DNA of 64,000 nt from Cytobacillus oceanisediminis (GTDB lineage: Bacteria; Bacillota; Bacilli; Bacillales; Cytobacillaceae). The stretch covers positions 4,333,501-4,397,500 of the forward strand of contig NZ_CP065511.1 of the NCBI RefSeq assembly GCF_022811925.1, given 5' to 3'. Within the stretch, counting starts at the first letter, position 1; each line of letters opens with the position of its first letter. Under the pieces are notes generated by a model. The model was given only the letters and a program-made list of their open reading frames with translations. It had not been told where the DNA came from and made no database searches. Positions 1 through 7,324 of the stretch are shown here, in pieces. A program made the translations under genes and the position numbers.

Positions 1-670
1 CTCCTTTCTTTACCTGCAGCCCCTCCAATAAACAGTCTGGGTCATCAAGCAGGGGTTCCTTGCTGATTCCGTTTGCGATAACAGACATTTTTTCACTTTC
101 GATAGCAAATTGCTGAAGTACTTCTTCCTTCATATATTCACTGCAGACAATAACCTGATCTGACCCTAGTATCAGCTGCTCTTCTTTTCTATGGATAAAC
201 TTCTGCAATTCTGTGTAAATCCCATTATTCCTTCCATATTCGGTTGCATGTATAGTCGTGATTAATGGACACTGTAAACTCTCCTTTAATGACAGGCCGC
301 ATGCACCTACAAGCCAGTCATGTGCGTGGATGAGCTCGAAGCGGTGGAAGGATGACAGTTCATTGGCTTTATGCTCCATCGCCAAATTCAATCCTAAAAT
401 CCAATGCAAAAAGTTAGGATCTTTTTCATTAAGCGGTTTAACTCGATGTATATAGATACCATCTTTAAGTTCAGTGCTGGAAAGATCGCCCCGATTAGCT
501 GTCAGAATATGGACCTCATAATCCTGTTTCAATCCTCCGGCGAGTCCATGCACATGTCTTGATAAGCCGCCAACAACATGTGGAGGATATTCCCACGTAA
601 GAAGAAGGACCTTAGGTAAACCTTTATGGCAGCTATCTTTATTTCGCTCAGCAGTTACTGTTTCCATCAT
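1..670 (-). CDS. GT4-family glycosyltransferase, N-terminal part (cut by window start)
   Basis: This is an open reading frame that runs off the left edge, with about 223 N-terminal residues visible. It starts at a tandem ATGATG whose first ATG overlaps the TGA stop of the DUF4912 gene (ATGA), so the two genes are translationally coupled. Residues about 19-47 carry the motif EYPPHVVGGLSRHV, typical of the N-terminal half of GT-B glycosyltransferases of the glycogen synthase/GT4 type. Further on are HAHDW and TIHATEYGR, also typical of this family. The catalytic C-terminal domain lies outside the window. B. subtilis has a glycosyltransferase gene, yqgM, near pst, and this may be its counterpart. 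Donor and acceptor sugars cannot be told. The family call is firm and the function open. Confidence 0.85.
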   Translation of the reverse strand, partial: MMETVTAERNKDSCHKGLPKVLLLTWEYPPHVVGGLSRHVHGLAGGLKQDYEVHILTANRGDLSSTELKDGIYIHRVKPLNEKDPNFLHWILGLNLAMEHKANELSSFHRFELIHAHDWLVGACGLSLKESLQCPLITTIHATEYGRNNGIYTELQKFIHRKEEQLILGSDQVIVCSEYMKEEVLQQFAIESEKMSVIANGISKEPLLDDPDCLLEGLQVKKG

Positions 671-1299
671 TCTTCTCCTTCACTCATTGATTCATAATAA
701 GTGTATGTACTCACATTCACAGTCCATTCAGCAGGCTGCTTCTCAGCTTCGCCTTTTCCAGATGATTGATAAAGCATTTCCTCAGAAGTATGAATTGCTT
801 CTGAGCGCAGCAATGGGAAGAAATGGGTTTCTGTCAATTTTATACCCAGTTCTACACAATACACCTTACCAGGTTTGAGCCCTTTGAAGATCCATTCTGA
901 CTGATGGGACAGGATTACTTCATGATCAGAGACCGCATTGGCGCCATCAAAATTAATACCGGTAACATCATAGATTCTTAAAGATTTTCTCATGGAAGAG
1001 ACAGGCTCGTCCAAGTAAAGTGAAGCCATCTTCTCTTTATGATTAGATAATTTCCATAATACTTTTACCTTATCAGATGTTAAGCGTGTTAATATCAATT
1101 GATCTTTCGTTTTTTTAGGAACGGCATTTTCTTCAGCTGTCACCTTATTCCTGGCAGAATCCTCGCTGTCGCGTTTTGCTTTATTTTGGATAAGTTTGGT
1201 CCATTGATATTGCACTTTTCCTACTGTTGTATCAAGCTCACTGGCAATTTTGCGAAATGAAAGCCCCCTGCGGCGAAGCTTAATAATTTCATCGATCAT
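667..1299 (-). CDS. HTH plus DUF4912 protein of unknown function
   Basis: The predicted protein has 210 residues. ATG at 1299 is preferred over the upstream GTG at 1308 because AGAGG sits 8 nt before the ATG. Residues about 1-32 (KLRRRGLSFRKIASEL) look like a small helix-turn-helix. The central part (LILTRLTSDKVKVLWKL, then a beta-rich stretch ending in GLKPGKVYCVELG) fits the DUF4912 family, whose biochemical role is unknown. There is no signal peptide or membrane segment. The stop overlaps the start of the glycosyltransferase gene by 4 nt, so the two products probably act together, perhaps in polysaccharide synthesis. That link is inference. The DUF assignment is by eye. Confidence 0.75.
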   Translation of the reverse strand: MIDEIIKLRRRGLSFRKIASELDTTVGKVQYQWTKLIQNKAKRDSEDSARNKVTAEENAVPKKTKDQLILTRLTSDKVKVLWKLSNHKEKMASLYLDEPVSSMRKSLRIYDVTGINFDGANAVSDHEVILSHQSEWIFKGLKPGKVYCVELGIKLTETHFFPLLRSEAIHTSEEMLYQSSGKGEAEKQPAEWTVNVSTYTYYESMSEGEE

Positions 1300-1623
1300 A
1301 CCCGGCACCTCTTGTATTTATTTTCATAAGCCACTAAAAAAGGGATATATATGACAAAAAGCAAAATTTTATGACTATTTATATAACTCAATGTTATCAC
1401 TGATATGGATAGCCTACAATGAACGGAAATTGTCGCTTCCTGCGAATGCACATGCCTGCTTGAATATAAATAAGAAAAAAATTTTCAAAGTTTGCCGGGA
1501 TGCTTTTTCGACAGAGCTCCAGCGACAAAAATCTTTAATTTTCACCCGTTTATGGATTGCATATCGAAATTTGTCAATTTTGATGGTAAAATATTTCTGT
1601 TCAATGAATATGAGGTGACTTTT
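1300..1623. other. Divergent intergenic region, no gene recognised
   Basis: This AT-rich 324-base stretch separates the minus-strand DUF4912 gene from the plus-strand pair that follows. Short open frames inside it have no ribosome-binding site and no recognisable product. It must carry divergent promoters. A TAAAAT at about 1587-1592 could be a -10 element for the rightward genes, but no well-spaced -35 was found. Confidence 0.5.
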
Positions 1624-2025
1624 TTGGAATCAATCATGCTGGCATTATTGATCTTGTCTATAGGGCTATTTATTCTTTCAGTGTTCTTGAAAGATCCTTA
1701 TAAAGAGCTGCGCGAAGAAATGGACCAAATGTCCATGCAGCAGATTCAGGAAATGTATCAGATTAAAAAGAAATTAAAAGTATTGGAAGAAGAACTGCTG
1801 GTGGCTGACGAACCCTATATTCAGCACGTTCAGCACGTTCCTGCAGACTCTTCTGCTCATTCCTTAGTGAAAAGGGAAGTTCATGAAATTATAAAAAATC
1901 AGGTGATGCTGCTTACCAGGCAAGGATTGTCAGTAGAGCAGATTGCCAGACAATCATCACTCTCTCCTGATGAAGTAAGGACCATTCAAACAGAAATGAA
2001 ATTTAGAGGTCATGGCTATGAATAA
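1624..2025 (+). CDS. Small membrane-anchored coiled-coil/HTH protein, function unknown
   Basis: The predicted protein has 133 residues. The start is taken as TTG at 1624, because TGAGGTG (1611-1617) lies 6-7 nt upstream and the product then begins directly with a membrane segment (residues about 2-22). A charged coiled-coil-like stretch follows (about 28-62). The C-terminal third contains LLTRQGLSVEQIARQSSLS, which reads as a helix-turn-helix. The layout (N-terminal anchor, coil, C-terminal HTH) recalls SwrB-like/DUF6115 proteins. By position it could correspond to yqzC of B. subtilis, but I am not sure of that name. It overlaps the next gene by 8 nt, so they form a coupled pair. Confidence 0.7.
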   Translation: MESIMLALLILSIGLFILSVFLKDPYKELREEMDQMSMQQIQEMYQIKKKLKVLEEELLVADEPYIQHVQHVPADSSAHSLVKREVHEIIKNQVMLLTRQGLSVEQIARQSSLSPDEVRTIQTEMKFRGHGYE

Positions 2026-2503
2026 AAGAAATACCCGGGCATTTGCATTTGGCATCCTTATGGCTGTCATAGCCTTTGGCACAGCCTATTTTTTCATTAA
2101 ACCAAATCAGTCTGAAAATAGAAAAATAGATGAAAACAGCGCGAAAGAATTTCTTCAGGCAAAAGGCTATACTGTTTTAACAAACGAAGAATATACTCTC
2201 TTGCAGCAGACTAAATCCGAAGAACCAGCAAATGAGAATACGGAAGAAAAAGAAGAACCTGCTGAGGAAGATACGGAGTTGGAAGAAGGTGCACAGGTAG
2301 TCTATCAGCTTACAATTGAGAGCGGCATGACACCTGGGGAAATCGCAGTACAGCTTGAAAAAGCAAATGTAATCAATCAGGCAGCAGACTTCGGCAATTA
2401 CCTTGAAGAATACGGGTACAGCAAAAAAATACAGCTGGGCACATTTGAACTGACCCCTGATATGAGCTATAAAGAAATCGCTAAAGTCATAACAAAAAGC
2501 TAA
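2018..2503 (+). CDS. MltG/YceG-like N-terminal-domain protein without catalytic domain
   Basis: The predicted protein has 161 residues. ATG at 2018 is preferred to ATG at 2012 because AGAGGT (2005-2010) is 7 nt away from it. Residues about 8-28 form a membrane anchor, followed by an acidic, Glu-rich linker (about 70-95). The C-terminal domain contains IESGMTPGEIAVQLEKANVI and LGTFELTPDMSYKEIAKVI, which resemble the LysM-like substrate-binding part of the endolytic transglycosylase MltG. The lytic transglycosylase domain itself is absent, so this is probably a cell-wall-side binding or regulatory protein rather than an enzyme. It is coupled to the preceding gene and ends in the stem of a terminator. 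The position resembles B. subtilis yqzD, tentatively. Confidence 0.75.
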   Translation: MNKRNTRAFAFGILMAVIAFGTAYFFIKPNQSENRKIDENSAKEFLQAKGYTVLTNEEYTLLQQTKSEEPANENTEEKEEPAEEDTELEEGAQVVYQLTIESGMTPGEIAVQLEKANVINQAADFGNYLEEYGYSKKIQLGTFELTPDMSYKEIAKVITKS

Positions 2504-2530
2504 AAGGAGCTGAATCCTTTTAGCTTTTTT
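2498..2530. terminator. Bidirectional terminator
   Basis: A perfect 11-bp stem (2498-2508 with 2515-2525) closes on a 6-nt loop and is followed by six T on the plus strand. Runs of T also follow on the minus strand. It ends the MltG-like gene, whose stop lies in the stem, and can also serve phoU coming from the other side. Confidence 0.9.
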
Positions 2531-2540
2531 ACTGTTTAGC

Positions 2541-2571
2541 ACAAGCGTGCAAGGCGCTTCCGCTTTTCTTA
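2541..2571 (-). repeat. Truncated copy of the dispersed GC-rich repeat
   Basis: Read on the minus strand, TAAGAAAAGCGGAAGCGCC begins right after the phoU stop codon and breaks off after about 30 nt. It matches the left end of the repeat family also found at 12315, 18187, 25346, 52440 and 60218. Confidence 0.7.
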
Positions 2572-3231
2572 TTAATTATTCAAATCATACTGACGTCCTT
2601 TAACCAGGTAAAAAATATGTTCAGAGATATTGGTGACATGGTCAGCTGCTCTTTCTAAATATCGGCAAACAAAAGACAGCTGAGTGATCTGAGGAAGATA
2701 TTCCGGTTTCTGCAGGTTGATTTGCAGAAGCTCTTTAATTGTTTCACCATATAGGTCGTCTACCTGATCATCCATATCGGCAACTTTTTTTGCCTTTGTT
2801 ATATCTTCTTCAGTGAAAGCCTCCAGTGATAGACGCAGCATTTCTGTAGAAATTTTGTACATTTCTTTTATATGTTCAATCGGCTTAATAAGAGGTTCTG
2901 ACCCAATCCGTATTGTAGACTTCGCAATATTCACTCCAAAGTCAGCAATTCGTTCAATGTCTGTTGCGATTTTTATAGCGACAATGATGCGTCGAAGGTC
3001 AATAGCCACTGGCTGCTGTTTGGCAATTAACAGAATGGCTAAATCATTTATTTCCTCATATAAAATATCAGCCTGGTTATCGTCATCAATGATCTCAAGT
3101 GCCAATTCTATATTTTGTGTTTCAAGCGCTTCAACTGATCTATGCAAGGCCTCTACAGCAAAATTGCCAATTTCAATCAGTTTCTTTTGAAGTTCCTGCA
3201 GATCATATTCAAACCTCTCACGTACTACCAT
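2572..3231 (-). CDS. phoU: Phosphate signalling protein PhoU
   Basis: The predicted protein has 219 residues, the usual PhoU length. It is made of two PhoU three-helix repeats with the typical acidic signatures, DDNQADILYEEIND and ATDIERIADFGVNIA in the first and DMDDQVDDLYGE and RYLERAADHVTNISEHI in the second. PhoU links the Pst transporter to the PhoR-PhoB/PhoP kinase system and limits phosphate uptake. ATG at 3231 lies 9 nt from AGGGGG; a TTG three bases upstream is an alternative. It is the last gene of pstSCAB-phoU. As I recall, the B. subtilis pst operon has no phoU, so this is a difference from that species. Confidence 0.95.
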   Translation of the reverse strand: MVVRERFEYDLQELQKKLIEIGNFAVEALHRSVEALETQNIELALEIIDDDNQADILYEEINDLAILLIAKQQPVAIDLRRIIVAIKIATDIERIADFGVNIAKSTIRIGSEPLIKPIEHIKEMYKISTEMLRLSLEAFTEEDITKAKKVADMDDQVDDLYGETIKELLQINLQKPEYLPQITQLSFVCRYLERAADHVTNISEHIFYLVKGRQYDLNN

Positions 3232-3295
3232 CAATGTAATCCCCCTTCATCCTAATAGTAATGATTAAATCGTTGATACAAACCAGTATAATAGA

Positions 3296-4123
3296 TTAGC
3301 CGAATCGTCCAGTGATATAATCCTCAGTCCGCTTATCTGAAGGGGTAGAGAATATCTTATCTGTTTCGGCAAACTCGATTACCTCACCGTTTAAGAAAAA
3401 TGCTGTTTTATCAGAAATACGGGCTGCCTGCTGCATATTATGCGTAACGATAATAATACTGAATTCTTCCTTAAGCTCCTGCACAAGCTCCTCTACTTTT
3501 AAAGTGGAAATTGGGTCGAGTGCAGAAGTTGGCTCATCCATTAAAATGACATCCGGTTCAATTGCAAGACAGCGTGCAATGCATAGACGCTGCTGCTGTC
3601 CGCCTGATAAGCCGTACGCATTCTGGTTCAGGCGATCCTTTACCTCATCCCAGATTGCCGCTCCCCTTAAGCTTTTCTCAACAATTTCATCCAGGATTTT
3701 TTTATCACGGATTCCGTGTATTTTCGGCCCATATGCCACATTTTCATAAATAGACTTTGGAAAAGGATTTGGCTTTTGGAAAACCATGCCTACACTTGTT
3801 CTTAAATCCTCCACTTTAAAAGATTTATCAAGTATATTACGTTCACGGTATAAGATTTCACCGGAAATCTTTACTGTAGGCACAAGTTCAACCATGCGGT
3901 TCAGGGTTTTAATATAAGTGGATTTGCCGCATCCTGATGGACCGATGATGGCTGTTACTTCATTTTCATTAATGGCCAAATTAATATTTTTTAACGCATG
4001 GCCCTCCCCGTACCAAAGGTTAAGATCTTTTGTATGATAAACTACTTTTTTATTTTCTTTTGCTTTTTGATCTAGATTAGCTGTTTTAGTATTCGGATTG
4101 GCTTTTTCTGTTATTACAGGCAT
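3296..4123 (-). CDS. pstB: Phosphate ABC transporter ATP-binding protein PstB
   Basis: The 275-residue cytoplasmic ATPase of the high-affinity phosphate transporter. Walker A is GPSGCGKST, the signature is LSGGQQQR and Walker B is [12 protein letters not shown]; the protein ends in GRFG as PstB proteins do. The N-terminus has a lysine/asparagine-rich extension of about 30 residues before the ABC domain. GGGAGG lies 9 nt before the ATG. It follows pstA by 18 nt and precedes phoU. Only one pstB is present, whereas B. subtilis carries two. Confidence 0.97.
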   Translation of the reverse strand: MPVITEKANPNTKTANLDQKAKENKKVVYHTKDLNLWYGEGHALKNINLAINENEVTAIIGPSGCGKSTYIKTLNRMVELVPTVKISGEILYRERNILDKSFKVEDLRTSVGMVFQKPNPFPKSIYENVAYGPKIHGIRDKKILDEIVEKSLRGAAIWDEVKDRLNQNAYGLSGGQQQRLCIARCLAIEPDVILMDEPTSALDPISTLKVEELVQELKEEFSIIIVTHNMQQAARISDKTAFFLNGEVIEFAETDKIFSTPSDKRTEDYITGRFG

Positions 4124-4141
4124 TTTATAAAACCTCCCAGA

Positions 4142-5026
4142 CTAATATCTTTTTTGGAATTTATTGCGGATCAAAATAGCGATTGAATTCATCGCAAACA
4201 ATACAATCAATAATATAACGATAGTTGCAGCTGCCAGGTTGGCATATTCCGCTACTAGGGCAGAGTCAAGAGTCCAGTAATAAATCTGAACCGGCAATAT
4301 CGTAAATTTATCAAAGATCCCATCAGGAACAGGTATTAACAATGCCGGAATACCGATAACAACCAATGGCGCTGTTTCACCGATTGCGCGTGACAGTGCA
4401 AGAATGACACCCGTAAGAATTCCCGGCAGAGAAGCGGGAAGGACTACATTTTTAATGGTCTGCCATTTTGTTGCACCCATACCGTAAGAAGCTTCTCTTA
4501 AGAATTGAGGAACTGCACGAATGGCTTCCTGGCTGGCAACTACTACAACAGGAAGAACCAGCAGTGCCATCGTAAGACCTCCTGCTAGAACTACAGAACC
4601 CAAATCCAATGCTCTTGCAAAAACAGTTAATCCAAGGATTCCAAAAACAACAGACGGAACACCCGCCAGGTTTGAGATATTCGTTTTAATAAATGAAGAA
4701 ATACGTCCCTTGGCTGCATATTCTTCAAGATAAATTGCTGTGCCTACTCCAAGAATCATCGTTACAGGAGCAACAACAAGCATCAGCCATAGTGTTCCTG
4801 TTATTGCTCCCCAGATTCCGGCTCTTTCAGGATCAGTCGATAAACGATTCATCAGAAAATCCATGTTGATCCAGCCTAAACCATCAGCAAGAACCCGATA
4901 AATCAAAACAATTAAAACTACCAGGCCAAATAAAGTGGCCAAAAAGAAGAGTGTTTTAGCAAGGTTATTGGCTAGCAGGCGGCTGCCCATCTTTTTATGC
5001 ACTTGTTCTGAATCCACATATTTCAT
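4142..5026 (-). CDS. pstA: Phosphate ABC transporter permease PstA
   Basis: The 294-residue integral membrane subunit, with about six membrane segments and the permease coupling loop around EASYGMGATKWQTIKNVVLP, where the ATPase docks. ALSRAIGETAPLVVIG near the C-terminus is a PstA hallmark. The ribosome-binding site AGGGAGG lies inside the last codons of pstC and the gene starts 1 nt beyond the pstC stop, so translation of the two permeases is coupled. Confidence 0.97.
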   Translation of the reverse strand: MKYVDSEQVHKKMGSRLLANNLAKTLFFLATLFGLVVLIVLIYRVLADGLGWINMDFLMNRLSTDPERAGIWGAITGTLWLMLVVAPVTMILGVGTAIYLEEYAAKGRISSFIKTNISNLAGVPSVVFGILGLTVFARALDLGSVVLAGGLTMALLVLPVVVVASQEAIRAVPQFLREASYGMGATKWQTIKNVVLPASLPGILTGVILALSRAIGETAPLVVIGIPALLIPVPDGIFDKFTILPVQIYYWTLDSALVAEYANLAAATIVILLIVLFAMNSIAILIRNKFQKRY

Positions 5027-5027
5027 A

Positions 5028-5984
5028 TTAATATTCCTCCCTGAACTTGCGAGAGATATACTGAGCGAGCAGGTTCATAATCAGCGTAAACACAAACAAG
5101 GTCATAGCAACAGCATAAAGACTATAATATAATGTTGTTCCTGCTGCTGCTTCCCCGCCTGTAACTTCCACTATATAGGCAGTCATGGTCTGCATGGACT
5201 GTGTTACGTCAAATGTAAAGTTCTTTGAACTTCCGCTTGCAATGGTTACGATCATCGTCTCCCCGATTGCTCTTGATATACCGAGTACAAATGAAGCAAT
5301 GATACCTGAAATAGCTGCTGGAACAACTACTTTCCAGGTTACTTCCAGCTTAGTGGCACCTAATGCAAGAGCACCCTCCCTCATTGCATTTGGCACAGAA
5401 CTCATCGCATCTTCTGAAAGTGACGCTACCATAGGAATGATCATAATTCCCATTACAATCCCGGGGCTCAATATATTCGTAGGTTCAAGGCCTGGAATAA
5501 ACGATCTTAGTAAAGGTGTTACAAACGTAAAAGCAAAAAACCCATATACAATAGTAGGAATACCTGCCAGGATTTCAAGAAGTGGCTTTAGTGCCTTTCT
5601 TGTTTTTTCTGATGCGTATTCACTTAAAAATATTGCAGTCATCAGTCCCACTGGAATGGCAACAAGCATGGCGATCAAAGTGGAAATGATTGTTCCCGTC
5701 AGTAAGGGAAGAACACCAAAGACAGCATTTTCTCCTAAAGGCTTTAATTCAGTGCCTGTAAAGAAATCTATAAAAGGAACGTCTTTAAAAAAGGCGATTG
5801 TTTCCGTAATTAAGGTGAGTACAATTCCAATAGTAGTAAAAACTGAGATTGCGGCTATGCCGAATAATATTTTTGGTATTAATTTTTCAGTGTAATTATT
5901 AACACTTCGAGACTTTTTCTTTTGTTGAATGATTTCACGTACATTCAGTTTTTTGTTATCGTGTTGAACAGCACTTTTTGCCAA
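5028..5984 (-). CDS. pstC: Phosphate ABC transporter permease PstC
   Basis: The 318-residue membrane subunit that pairs with PstA. It has an N-terminal membrane segment, the coupling loop EGALALGATKLEVTWKVVVP and the conserved GISRAIGETM. The start is set at TTG 5984, which has AAAGGGG about 8 nt upstream. An in-frame ATG at 6011 would add nine residues but has no good ribosome-binding site. A hairpin separates it from pstS. Confidence 0.95.
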   Translation of the reverse strand: MAKSAVQHDNKKLNVREIIQQKKKSRSVNNYTEKLIPKILFGIAAISVFTTIGIVLTLITETIAFFKDVPFIDFFTGTELKPLGENAVFGVLPLLTGTIISTLIAMLVAIPVGLMTAIFLSEYASEKTRKALKPLLEILAGIPTIVYGFFAFTFVTPLLRSFIPGLEPTNILSPGIVMGIMIIPMVASLSEDAMSSVPNAMREGALALGATKLEVTWKVVVPAAISGIIASFVLGISRAIGETMIVTIASGSSKNFTFDVTQSMQTMTAYIVEVTGGEAAAGTTLYYSLYAVAMTLFVFTLIMNLLAQYISRKFREEY

Positions 5985-6066
5985 GTGTAAAACCCCTTTC
6001 AGCCTTCTCATCCAAAGAAGAACTCTTCAGCTCATAATACCCAGGGAAAAACATATAACATCACAA

Positions 6067-6095
6067 GAAGATGAGAAGGCAAACTTCTCATCTTC
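6067..6095 (-). promoter_or_regulatory. Hairpin between pstS and pstC
   Basis: A perfect 11-bp inverted repeat (6067-6077 with 6085-6095, 7-nt loop) follows the pstS stop without a good T-run. It probably stabilises pstS mRNA or reduces read-through, so that the binding protein is made in excess over the permeases. Such unequal expression is known for pst operons; the mechanism here is inferred. Confidence 0.65.
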
Positions 6096-6117
6096 CCATG
6101 ACAATACTTTCAATCTC

Positions 6118-7086
6118 TTATTTCAATCCGTTCAAAGTATCTAGAGAAGCCTGGATATCTTCATCAGATAATGGAGCAAATCCAGTTTCTGCTGCAACAT
6201 CCTGTGCATTTTCCATTGTATAGATAGCATAATCAAGCACTTGAGGCTTTTCTTTAGCCATATTTGTATTCAGGTATGTGAATACCGGACGAGTAAATGG
6301 AGCATAGTCTCCGTCTTCTTTGATTGTGTCTAATGATGGCTCAACTGGTCCATTGCCAAAGTCTACTTTTACTGCCGACAATTTATCTTTGTTGCTGTCA
6401 TAGTATCCATAGCCAAAGAATCCGATAGCGTTTTTATCTTTAGATACAAGATCCACTAAAGTTGAGTAATCCTGCTGTAAGTTGATATTTTCAGGAAGGT
6501 CCTGTTCTTCAAGAATATTTTCAAACATAAATTCGTAAGTGCCATGGTTTTCATTTGGGCCATAAGTTTGAATTTCTTCATCCGGGAAGTCAGGGCGAAC
6601 ATCTGACCATTTTTTCTTTCCAGCACTGGCAAGGAAGATATCGACAACTTCTTGCTGTGTAAGCTCAGCAGCCCAGTCATTTTCTTTATTAATTACAATT
6701 GTTATACCGTCTAAAGCAACCTTCATTTCCTGTACATCAATGCCAAGCTCTTCAGCTGAAGCTTTCTCTTCATCTTTGATTTGGCGGGAAGCATCGTTAA
6801 AATCTGTACCGTCTTCTGCAAGAAATTTCTTGAAGCCAGCTGAAGTTCCGGAGCGGCTAACTTCTACAGAGACATTTTCTTGTTCTCCCATATAATTTTC
6901 AGCCATGCGTGCCATGAATGGATAAACAGTTCCAGAACCATCTATTACTACACTGCCTTCCAGCTCTTCACTATTTTCGCCATTTCCGCTTGCACCTTCA
7001 TTTGTATCTCCGCCTCCACAAGCTGCAGTAAATACCATTACAGCTGCCAGCATTAAAAACAGGCTCATTTTTTTAAGACGTTTCAT
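6118..7086 (-). CDS. pstS: Phosphate-binding lipoprotein PstS
   Basis: The 322-residue extracellular phosphate receptor. Residues 1-22 form a lipoprotein signal with lipobox TAAC, Cys23 being the lipid-modified residue, followed by a Gly/Asn/Glu-rich linker. The mature part has the PstS phosphate-binding signatures DGSGTVYPF, VSRSGTSAGFKKF and NDASRQIKDEE. The ribosome-binding site TAGGGGG precedes the ATG. It is the first gene of the operon and lies directly behind the Pho box array, so it should be induced strongly by phosphate starvation. Confidence 0.97.
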   Translation of the reverse strand: MKRLKKMSLFLMLAAVMVFTAACGGGDTNEGASGNGENSEELEGSVVIDGSGTVYPFMARMAENYMGEQENVSVEVSRSGTSAGFKKFLAEDGTDFNDASRQIKDEEKASAEELGIDVQEMKVALDGITIVINKENDWAAELTQQEVVDIFLASAGKKKWSDVRPDFPDEEIQTYGPNENHGTYEFMFENILEEQDLPENINLQQDYSTLVDLVSKDKNAIGFFGYGYYDSNKDKLSAVKVDFGNGPVEPSLDTIKEDGDYAPFTRPVFTYLNTNMAKEKPQVLDYAIYTMENAQDVAAETGFAPLSDEDIQASLDTLNGLK

Positions 7087-7133
7087 TCCTGAATTCCCCC
7101 TAAGAAAATTGGTTGTTTTGTCCTACGAGTATT

Positions 7134-7187
7134 AGAATAAGGGTTGACTGTTAACGCCGTTTTAACTGATTGTAAAGCTTTTGTAAA
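7134..7187 (-). promoter_or_regulatory. PhoP box array and promoter of pst operon
   Basis: On the minus strand four hexamers, TTTACA (7187-7182), TTTACA (7176-7171), TTAAAA (7165-7160) and TTAACA (7154-7149), follow each other at exactly 11-bp steps. This is the TT(A/T)ACA direct-repeat pattern bound by PhoP~P in Bacillus. A -10-like TATTCT (7139-7134) lies 9 nt downstream and there is no normal -35, as expected for a PhoP-activated promoter. Confidence 0.9.
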
Positions 7188-7281
7188 TGTGGGCGATTCT
7201 TGTGTAAATATGTCGAATATGAGGTATAACATAAATTTATCTTTCCATCATAGCCGGGTTGCAATTCATATAAGGGGAAAT

Positions 7282-7315
7282 AAAAAAAACTGCCTCCCTT
7301 TATCGGGAGACAGTT
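7282..7315 (-). terminator. Terminator of pbpA
   Basis: The stem AACTGTCTCCC/GGGAGGCAGTT (one mismatch pair) is followed on the minus strand by eight T, just after the pbpA stop. Confidence 0.92.
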
Positions 7316-7324
7316 AAGCAGCAA

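Noticed and set aside
1391..1618. 75-codon plus-strand frame before the membrane/HTH gene
   Set aside because: No ribosome-binding site, low-complexity composition, and it overlaps the promoter area of the next gene.
5185..5895. 236-codon plus-strand frame opposite pstC
   Set aside because: It is antisense to a clear pstC, with a composition expected from the reverse of a membrane-protein gene and no start signals.
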